DNA of 5,421 nt. It comes from an uncultured Porphyromonadaceae bacterium (GTDB lineage: Bacteria > Bacteroidota > Bacteroidia > Bacteroidales > Muribaculaceae). Below are positions 1-5,421 of the stretch, piece by piece. Position 1 is the stretch's first letter; each line of letters begins with the position of its first letter. Below the pieces are notes generated by a model. It searched no databases and had not been told where the DNA came from. It worked only from the letters and a program-made list of their open reading frames with translations. The position numbers were made by a program, and so were the translations under genes. Location: NCBI GenBank assembly GCA_947174735.1, contig CAMWKC010000170.1, forward strand, positions 1-5,421. Reading direction: 5' to 3'.

Positions 1-543
1 ATCTCCTACATACACATACTTCTTTCCCGGATAGCGCTCCCTAAACCATCTGTAGGCCGCAGCCATGTATTTGTCAACGCCTGTCTCACCTGATATACGT
101 ATAGCGTCCGAATCAAAATAGTGACTTATATCAAGCGCCTCTATCTTATGACGCTGTGTCGTACTGCGTCCGTCAGTAAGCAAGCCGAGAATGACACCAC
201 GGCTGTATAGCTCATCAAGAGCCTGTTTCATACCCGGACGTAGCTCAATGTGACAGGGACGATGGTTACGTAATGCTGTTACTATATTCTCCATACTGAC
301 CTGCTCCCTAACACCGACATGGTCAAGACAACACTCAAGAGCACTGTAATGATTCTCATGCCGAGTTACGGCCTCACGCATGACCCGACGACATTCATCT
401 GTATCGAGCCCTTCTATGCTACCGAGCAGAGGCAATACGGCATCTATACCGGAGAGTACGAAATCAGCTTCGTCGTATAGAGTGTCATCAAGGTCAAACA
501 CTACTACCAATCCAGGCGAAATGCTTATTCCGGTCTCAGCCAT
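1..543 (-). CDS. HAD-superfamily hydrolase (partial, C-terminus beyond the left edge)
   Basis: This is the first 181 codons of a cytoplasmic HAD-fold hydrolase, open to the window edge. Motif I is FDLDDT at residues 16-21, with D17 as the expected nucleophile and D19 as the acid/base. A helical segment at about 24-95 fits a C1 cap, as in the subfamily I phosphatases. Motif II is LLTDG at 121-125 (T123), and motif III is probably K158 in a GVDKY context. Motif IV begins as VGD at 179-181, where the window cuts the gene. Members usually hydrolyse small phosphorylated metabolites, but the substrate cannot be read from this sequence. The ATG at 543-541 lies inside the 3' end of the DUF1460 gene (19-bp overlap). 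With no promoter or clear ribosome-binding site of its own, it is probably translationally coupled to that gene. All catalytic residues visible are present. The family call is firm; the exact function is unknown. Confidence 0.88.
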   Translation of the reverse strand, partial: MAETGISISPGLVVVFDLDDTLYDEADFVLSGIDAVLPLLGSIEGLDTDECRRVMREAVTRHENHYSALECCLDHVGVREQVSMENIVTALRNHRPCHIELRPGMKQALDELYSRGVILGLLTDGRSTTQRHKIEALDISHYFDSDAIRISGETGVDKYMAAAYRWFRERYPGKKYVYVGD

Positions 544-1385
544 CGATAGCCGTAAAAGTATTGGTTTTCTTTCTTGAACCAACGCGGCAGAGGGTCAGCT
601 TCTTCTACTACCTTACCAGCTGACGGCGACACATGGATAAAGTGCGGACCATCGGCTTGAAGGTGCACTATACCTATATCATAAATGTCAAATCTCGGGT
701 CGGAACCAAGCATCATTATTATGTCACCGTCACGTAAATCATTAAGTATATCTTTCTTATTTATGGTCTCCTTTTTGAGATGCGGTATTTTATGGGTACG
801 ATAACCCATTTCAACCATACGCAGAGCATCGTATGTAGCAGAATCCGCAAGCGCGGGATAATCGGCTCGTTTGAAACTAATCTTATCAAGCGATTTGGTC
901 TTGAATACATTACTGCCCGAATAACGCTCGGTGAGGTCGGTAACATTGCCGCGGTACACATTGTCCGTAACCCAGTCGGCACCGTATATCATTTTGCTGG
1001 CGAAACCTGTATCCTCGCCACGACGGCGCGACACATTGACAAGTGCCTCGCCATAGTCCTGCCAGCGTCCCAAAGGACTGCCGGCAGCCTTTGCCAGAGC
1101 CATTGCCATGTTTACCATACCCAGTCCGTCAGTACGTTCAAAACCGATTATAGCAGTACCTATACTGTCGTTATCAAGAGGTTGACCACCTTCCATATCT
1201 ATTAGCATGACAGCAGCGGCAGCTACACGAGGTCCTATAAGACCGTTGACAGGAACCTGACGCAATTCGTTCACCATACGTGCGGCTCTGACGGTATCGG
1301 CAGGTGCTGCCATACGTATACGGGCATGAGCCGGCATAATCATGGCCAGCATCATTATGAATGTTATTTTCGTTATTATCTTCAT
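525..1385 (-). CDS. Secreted DUF1460 (NlpC/P60-like amidase fold) protein, apparently catalytically inactive
   Basis: This 286-residue protein starts at the ATG at 1385. Residues 1-21 look like a signal peptide (MKII, a hydrophobic core, then PAHA), so it is probably exported to the periplasm. It resembles the DUF1460 / N-acetylmuramoyl-L-alanine amidase-like family along most of its length. The recognisable blocks are GFASKMIYGADWVTDN (about 127-142), then GNVTDLT, DYPAL, RDGDII, DIGIV and HFIHVSPSAGKVV. In active relatives, as I recall them, the nucleophile lies in DCTTFVE and the catalytic His in HVGIA. Here the matching segments read DGLGMVN (Gly at 87, Asn at 92) and YDIGIV (Asp at 236), and the His of RLHY is Ile133. 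Only the later His (251) remains. The frame is intact, so this suggests a pseudoenzyme that binds peptidoglycan or a partner rather than a decayed gene. An in-frame ATG at 1454 would put the start upstream of the promoter and in the terminator, so 1385 is preferred. A HAD hydrolase gene overlaps its 3' end. Confidence 0.85.
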   Translation of the reverse strand: MKIITKITFIMMLAMIMPAHARIRMAAPADTVRAARMVNELRQVPVNGLIGPRVAAAAVMLIDMEGGQPLDNDSIGTAIIGFERTDGLGMVNMAMALAKAAGSPLGRWQDYGEALVNVSRRRGEDTGFASKMIYGADWVTDNVYRGNVTDLTERYSGSNVFKTKSLDKISFKRADYPALADSATYDALRMVEMGYRTHKIPHLKKETINKKDILNDLRDGDIIMMLGSDPRFDIYDIGIVHLQADGPHFIHVSPSAGKVVEEADPLPRWFKKENQYFYGYRWLRPE

Positions 1386-1406
1386 ATCCGGCTTTAAGTT
1401 ATATTG

Positions 1407-1438
1407 CAAAGTTACTACGCTTTGCCGAAACAGCCAAA
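1407..1438 (-). promoter_or_regulatory. Bacteroidota-type promoter for the DUF1460-HAD unit
   Basis: On the minus strand, TTTG at 1438-1435 is followed by a 20-nt spacer and TAACTTTG at 1414-1407. This matches both elements of the Bacteroidota consensus (TTTG, 19-21 nt, TAnnTTTG). Initiation would fall near 1400, leaving a leader of roughly 15 nt before the ATG at 1385. The -33 element lies in the T-tract of the enolase terminator. It is the best promoter match in the window. Confidence 0.75.
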
Positions 1439-1440
1439 AA

Positions 1441-1492
1441 TAAAAACAGGTCACTCCGTACTGTATCAGCGGTACGGAGTGACCTGTTTTTA
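1441..1492 (-). terminator. Intrinsic terminator of enolase, perfect 21-bp inverted repeat
   Basis: The arms 1441-1461 and 1472-1492 are perfect reverse complements (21 of 21) around a 10-nt loop (1462-1471). The GC-rich core is CAGGTCACTCCGTAC, with A-runs on one side and T-runs on the other. In enolase's direction the hairpin ends in a T-tract that continues to 1436. It begins 63 bp after the enolase stop codon. The symmetrical A/T flanks could also stop transcription from the other strand, although no plus-strand gene ends here. It insulates enolase from the DUF1460 promoter immediately downstream. Confidence 0.9.
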
Positions 1493-1511
1493 TTTTCTGT
1501 CAGTAGTCAGA

Positions 1512-1527
1512 ATACTTTTTCAAGTAT
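1512..1527 (-). other. Small stem-loop with GAAA tetraloop in the enolase 3' UTR
   Basis: In the enolase transcript ATACTT and AAGTAT form a 6-bp stem closed by GAAA, a stable GNRA-class tetraloop. It lies 28 bp after the stop codon and 19 bp before the terminator hairpin. It is short and A/U-rich, so it is unlikely to terminate alone. It may be a 3'-end stability or processing element, or chance. Confidence 0.4.
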
Positions 1528-1554
1528 CACGACAACTGGAAATATGTTCTGTAA

Positions 1555-2880
<1,326 letters not shown>

Positions 2881-2930
2881 CTATATAATAGGTTATATTG
2901 TGTGTCTAAATTCTGCCTGAAGGAGGACCC

Positions 2931-2954
2931 GCTGCTTATCAACAACGGCTGCTT
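2931..2954. repeat. Direct repeat of GCTGCTT in the enolase leader
   Basis: GCTGCTT occurs at 2931-2937 and again at 2948-2954, 17 bp start to start, between the enolase -7 element and its start codon. It could be half-sites of an operator, but seven bases is short and the spacing is not an integral number of helical turns. It is recorded as visible structure only. Confidence 0.3.
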
Positions 2955-2973
2955 TGTCCTCTGTTTGGTGTCG

Positions 2974-2981
2974 CAAAGATA
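2974..2981 (-). promoter_or_regulatory. Probable -7 element of the enolase promoter
   Basis: TATCTTTG on the minus strand fits TAnnTTTG exactly. No convincing TTTG lies 19-21 nt upstream, so the -33 box is weak. Initiation near 2967 would give an enolase leader of about 108 nt, which is rather long, and includes a CCTCC stretch and the direct repeat at 2931-2954. Confidence 0.5.
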
Positions 2982-3046
2982 ACACTTTTTTCCCATACTT
3001 TTCTTATTGCTTTAACTGTTTTTATCATATCTTCATCTTTTATTAC

Positions 3047-3054
3047 TAATTTTG
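3047..3054 (+). promoter_or_regulatory. Probable -7 element of the helicase promoter
   Basis: TAATTTTG fits TAnnTTTG. The upstream -33 box is only approximate (TTTA at 3021-3024, spacer 22). The start site would lie near 3061, leaving a leader of little more than 10 nt before the ATG at 3074. It lies 65 bp from the opposing enolase -7 element, so the two promoters are divergent. Confidence 0.5.
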
Positions 3055-3073
3055 CGTTTTATTCCTGTTTACA

Positions 3074-4462
3074 ATGACTGCTATTCAACTGGCCGATGCT
3101 GCTTATGCTGTCCTGCCTTTTGCTCCTAACACGCAGCAGGCAGTACTTATCAATGCCCTTGCCGCTTTCATAACTGACGGAAAGGGACGCGAGGTATTTG
3201 TACTCAATGGTTATGCCGGTACAGGCAAATCATCGGTAATAGGTGCTCTTGTCAAGGCTCTTGAGGCCGCCCGTATACGTTCGGTAATACTTGCTCCTAC
3301 GGGCCGTGCGGCTAAAGTAGCTTCACATTTCGCTTCACATAAGGCTTCGACCATACACAAACGTCTGTATCGTGGAAACTCGTCTGACCCGTCAAACACT
3401 TCTTTTTTCCTTGCTCCGAATCATGACCGCGATACAATATTTTTTGTTGATGAAGCATCTCTGATAACTGACAGCAATGATAGTCAGTCACTGTTAGGTG
3501 ACCTTGTACGGCATGTGTACAGTGCTCCGGGCTGTAAAATGATTCTCATAGGCGATATAGCCCAGCTTCCTCCTGTAGGACAGACACGTAGCGCTGCTAT
3601 GGAACCGACACGTCTGCGCGAACTTGGTCTCGAACCGATATGTGCCACTCTCGACATTCCCGCACGCCAGAAAGAAGACAGCGGTATCCTGCTTAATTCA
3701 TATAATATACGTAAATTTCTTTTCGGTGATTTCGATTCTTCTCGGTTTGCCCTGTCTGTACGGGGTTATGAAGATGTCAAGGCTATTTCCTCAAATGATT
3801 TAGCAGATTATCTTTCCGATTCATGGAGTACTGTCGGACAGGATGAAACACTTATCATAACACGCTCAAACAAACGGGCTAACAAGTTCAATCAGGCTAT
3901 CCGAAATCTGGTGATGGGAGCCGATACACCGCTTCAGCGTGGTGACCGCATTGTTATTGCCCGTAATGATTATTATTGGAGCCGTATTAACAAACTCAGT
4001 TCGTTTATTGCAAACGGTGACACCGCTGAGGTCACCTGGGTAGGACGTACCGAGAAAGCATACGGACGTTATTTTGTAGATGTGGAACTTACTTTGACGG
4101 CCGACGGCGCTACTGTCGGTGCCAAACTGATGCTGCGCAGTCTCGTGGCCGAAGGGCCTTCGATACCACGTGAGGAGATGGAACGGCTATACGCACGGGT
4201 TATGGCTGACTGTGACGGTGAACTGTCACAGAAAATCAAACATGCCGAAGAGGATCCCTATTATAATTCCCTACAGGCTAAATATGCTTATTGCGTCACA
4301 TGCCATAAAGCGCAAGGTGGTCAGTGGCGTCATATATACATTGATATGGGTGCGCTTACTGTTGAGTCTGTCTGCTCGGATTTCTATCGATGGCTTTATA
4401 CGGCTCTGACACGTTCCACTTCCAAAGTTTTTCTTATTAATCCTCATCTCCCCTTACGCTAA
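3074..4462 (+). CDS. RecD/Dda-like superfamily 1B ATP-dependent DNA helicase
   Basis: This 462-residue cytoplasmic protein contains the complete helicase motor and little else. A Q-like segment (NTQQ, 19-22) precedes Walker A, GYAGTGKS at 46-53 (K52). Motif Ia is LAPTGRAAKV (73-82), followed by TIHK. Walker B is FFVDEAS (123-129, D126/E127), and motif III is GDIAQLPPVG (160-169). The probable arginine finger is R198 in ARQ, and motif IV includes ITRSNKRAN (262-270). Near the C-terminus, TCHKAQGGQW (409-418) and YTALTRS (442-448, R447) are motifs V-VI of the UvrD_C_2 type. Family members translocate 5'-3' on single-stranded DNA and unwind duplexes; size and layout resemble phage T4 Dda more than full-length RecD. 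No RecB/RecC-like neighbour is present, so it is probably a stand-alone repair or replication-fork helicase. Near full-length relatives are, as I recall, common in Bacteroidota. It is divergent from eno; thrA lies 137 bp downstream with its own promoters. Confidence 0.92.
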   Translation: MTAIQLADAAYAVLPFAPNTQQAVLINALAAFITDGKGREVFVLNGYAGTGKSSVIGALVKALEAARIRSVILAPTGRAAKVASHFASHKASTIHKRLYRGNSSDPSNTSFFLAPNHDRDTIFFVDEASLITDSNDSQSLLGDLVRHVYSAPGCKMILIGDIAQLPPVGQTRSAAMEPTRLRELGLEPICATLDIPARQKEDSGILLNSYNIRKFLFGDFDSSRFALSVRGYEDVKAISSNDLADYLSDSWSTVGQDETLIITRSNKRANKFNQAIRNLVMGADTPLQRGDRIVIARNDYYWSRINKLSSFIANGDTAEVTWVGRTEKAYGRYFVDVELTLTADGATVGAKLMLRSLVAEGPSIPREEMERLYARVMADCDGELSQKIKHAEEDPYYNSLQAKYAYCVTCHKAQGGQWRHIYIDMGALTVESVCSDFYRWLYTALTRSTSKVFLINPHLPLR

Positions 4463-4481
4463 TACATCGTAAATCTGTATT
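4461..4481 (+). repeat. Weak A/T-rich inverted repeat at the helicase stop codon
   Basis: AATACA (4461-4466) and TGTATT (4476-4481) are reverse complements around a 9-nt loop, followed by TTAG rather than a true T-run. The left arm includes the last two bases of the stop codon. It is the only candidate for a helicase terminator in the gap, and a poor one. Confidence 0.3.
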
Positions 4482-4487
4482 TTAGCT

Positions 4488-4495
4488 TATCTTTG
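4488..4495 (+). promoter_or_regulatory. Upstream candidate -7 element for thrA (P1)
   Basis: TATCTTTG matches TAnnTTTG exactly, but no TTTG lies at the expected distance upstream. It would give a leader of nearly 100 nt to the ATG at 4600. The octamer is identical to the enolase -7 element. Confidence 0.4.
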
Positions 4496-4502
4496 GCATA
4501 AA

Positions 4503-4534
4503 ATTGGCAGATTGAAGATTTTTAATTAATTTTG
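4503..4534 (+). promoter_or_regulatory. Downstream candidate promoter for thrA (P2)
   Basis: ATTG at 4503-4506 (one mismatch to TTTG), a 20-nt spacer and TAATTTTG at 4527-4534 fit the Bacteroidota consensus well. Initiation near 4541 would give a leader of about 60 nt that opens with the small hairpin at 4545-4557. It is the better supported of the two thrA promoters. Confidence 0.6.
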
Positions 4535-4544
4535 AAATGTTTTT

Positions 4545-4557
4545 CCCGTCTGACGGG
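4545..4557 (+). other. Small GC hairpin at the 5' end of the thrA leader
   Basis: CCCGT and ACGGG form a 5-bp stem around CTG, preceded by five Ts and followed by TCTTAC. No T-run follows, so it is not an intrinsic terminator. A hairpin this close to a predicted 5' end could stabilise the mRNA, or could be chance. Confidence 0.35.
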
Positions 4558-4599
4558 TCTTACTGACAAGAGACTAAGTTCACAGTTCATACACTTTAT

Positions 4600-5421
4600 A
4601 TGAAGGTTTTAAAATTCGGAGGCACTTCGGTGGGCTCCCCCGAGAGTATGGCCAATGTGCGTGATATAGTGCACTCTACTCCAGGCCGTAAAGTTGTTGT
4701 TGTCTCCGCCCTCGGCGGCATCACCGACGCTTTGATTAATACCGCCCGCATGGCTGTAGAAGATAATATCGAATATCTCGACAATTATGCGCGTATAGTG
4801 GAACGTCATATCCAGATGACACGTACAATGGTTCCGGAACTGCGACGTGCCGACACAGAACAGGTGGTACGTATGCTGCTTGAGGAATTAGGTAATATAT
4901 TCAAAGGTGTATCACTTATTCACGACCTCTCGCCAAGAGCACTTGATATTATTGTCAGCTACGGCGAACGTCTTTCAAGTCTCATCGTAAGCGCCATGCT
5001 CGGTGACTGCACTCACTTTGACGCCCGTACCTTTATCAAGACACGTAAAAATTCATCAGGTACCAATGTGCTTGATACTTACCTCACTAACTCTCTGATA
5101 GTCGAACGTCTCGGCAAAGGCGAATGGGAGACAGCGGTGGTAGGCGGTTTTATTGCTTCCGACATCAACGGCGACATCACCAATCTCGGACGCGGAGGAA
5201 GCGATTACACAGCTTCGCTGATAGCGGCTGCTCTCAAAGCCGAGGTGCTTGAGATATGGACTGACGTGGATGGCTTTATGACGGCCGACCCCAAGGTGAT
5301 AGACACGGCATACGTAATAGAGGAACTCTCATTCACCGAGGCTATGGAGTTATGTAATTTTGGAGCCAAGGTTGTATTTCCTCCCACTATCTATCCTGCT
5401 TATCACTACAATATACCTATA
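4600..5421 (+). CDS. thrA: Aspartokinase domain, probably bifunctional aspartokinase/homoserine dehydrogenase (partial)
   Basis: The first 274 codons are visible, open to the right edge. Aspartokinase phosphorylates L-aspartate with ATP, the first step toward lysine, threonine, methionine and isoleucine. The fold is an amino-acid kinase: KFGGTSVG at residues 5-12 is the nucleotide-binding signature, VVVSALGGITD (33-43) the following strand-loop, and GER at 122-124 the aspartate-binding segment. GGFIASD (182-188), TNLGRGGSDYTA (194-205) and WTDVDGFMTADP (220-231) complete the ATP site. The stretch ELSFTEAMELCNFGAKVV (242-259), ending in FPPTIYPAYHYNIPI, resembles Bacteroidota ThrA more than LysC. 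The regulatory ACT repeats and the homoserine dehydrogenase half lie outside the window, so bifunctionality is inferred. The start at 4600 gives the canonical MKVLKFGG N-terminus. No Thr-rich leader peptide is visible upstream. Confidence 0.9.
   Translation, partial: MKVLKFGGTSVGSPESMANVRDIVHSTPGRKVVVVSALGGITDALINTARMAVEDNIEYLDNYARIVERHIQMTRTMVPELRRADTEQVVRMLLEELGNIFKGVSLIHDLSPRALDIIVSYGERLSSLIVSAMLGDCTHFDARTFIKTRKNSSGTNVLDTYLTNSLIVERLGKGEWETAVVGGFIASDINGDITNLGRGGSDYTASLIAAALKAEVLEIWTDVDGFMTADPKVIDTAYVIEELSFTEAMELCNFGAKVVFPPTIYPAYHYNIPI

Noticed and set aside
1080..1180. Loss of the DUF1460 catalytic Cys caused by a frameshift or sequencing error
   Set aside because: The family motifs on both sides remain in one frame with the expected spacing, and the substituted segment still aligns position by position.
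780..1205. Plus-strand open frame of 141 codons
   Set aside because: It is antisense to the DUF1460 coding region, shows no recognisable domain and has no promoter or leader: a shadow frame.
1386..1454. Longer start for the DUF1460 protein at 1454, adding 23 residues
   Set aside because: The extension runs through the promoter and into the terminator arm and masks the signal peptide. The ATG at 1385 gives a normal signal sequence.
2919..2992. Shine-Dalgarno-like AAGGAGG on the plus strand upstream of the helicase
   Set aside because: No ATG follows at a useful distance and the frames there close quickly. Bacteroidota make little use of Shine-Dalgarno sequences.
3074..4462. RecD subunit of a RecBCD complex or a relaxase-helicase of a mobile element
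   Set aside because: The protein is a minimal motor without relaxase or RecD N-terminal domains. The neighbours are housekeeping genes, with no recB, recC or transfer genes in view.
4461..4481. Intrinsic terminator for the helicase gene
   Set aside because: The stem is only 6 bp, mostly A/T, with a 9-nt loop and no T-run, so it is listed only as a weak inverted repeat.
4537..4566. Nine-codon frame (MFFPSDGSY) as a thrA leader peptide
   Set aside because: It contains no Thr or Ile codons, no terminator or antiterminator pair follows, and its ATG lies at or before the predicted P2 start site.

Overview
The window looks like a chromosomal housekeeping stretch from a Bacteroidota genome, most likely order Bacteroidales. 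A gut lineage such as Muribaculaceae is possible, but I cannot prove it from this sequence. The evidence is threefold. Candidate promoters match the Bacteroidota sigma consensus (TTTG about 20 bp upstream of TAnnTTTG). The start codons lack clear Shine-Dalgarno sequences and sit behind A/T-rich leaders. The proteins (RecD-like helicase, ThrA-type aspartokinase, DUF1460 protein) closely resemble those I remember from Bacteroides relatives. There are no mobile elements, CRISPR arrays, tRNAs or rRNAs.

Layout: the left half is read on the minus strand. Enolase (1555-2859) comes first, followed by a small GAAA-capped hairpin and a perfect 21-bp inverted-repeat terminator (1441-1492). A good promoter (1407-1438) then begins almost inside the terminator's T-tract. 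It drives a two-gene unit: a secreted DUF1460 (NlpC/P60-like) protein at 525-1385, and a HAD-superfamily hydrolase starting at 543 and running off the left edge. The two genes overlap by 19 bp.

The right half is read on the plus strand. A RecD/Dda-like superfamily 1B helicase (3074-4462) diverges from enolase across a 214-bp intergenic region. The first 274 codons of an aspartokinase, probably bifunctional ThrA, follow (4600 to the right edge), behind a 137-bp gap with two candidate promoters.

The genes do not form one pathway: glycolysis (enolase), entry to the aspartate amino-acid family (ThrA), DNA processing (helicase) and an envelope-associated pair. The most unusual object is the DUF1460 protein. 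It keeps the fold-defining motifs of the family, but the positions of the catalytic Cys and His read Gly and Asp, so it looks like an intact pseudoenzyme rather than a peptidoglycan amidase. I saw no clear novel multi-gene system here.
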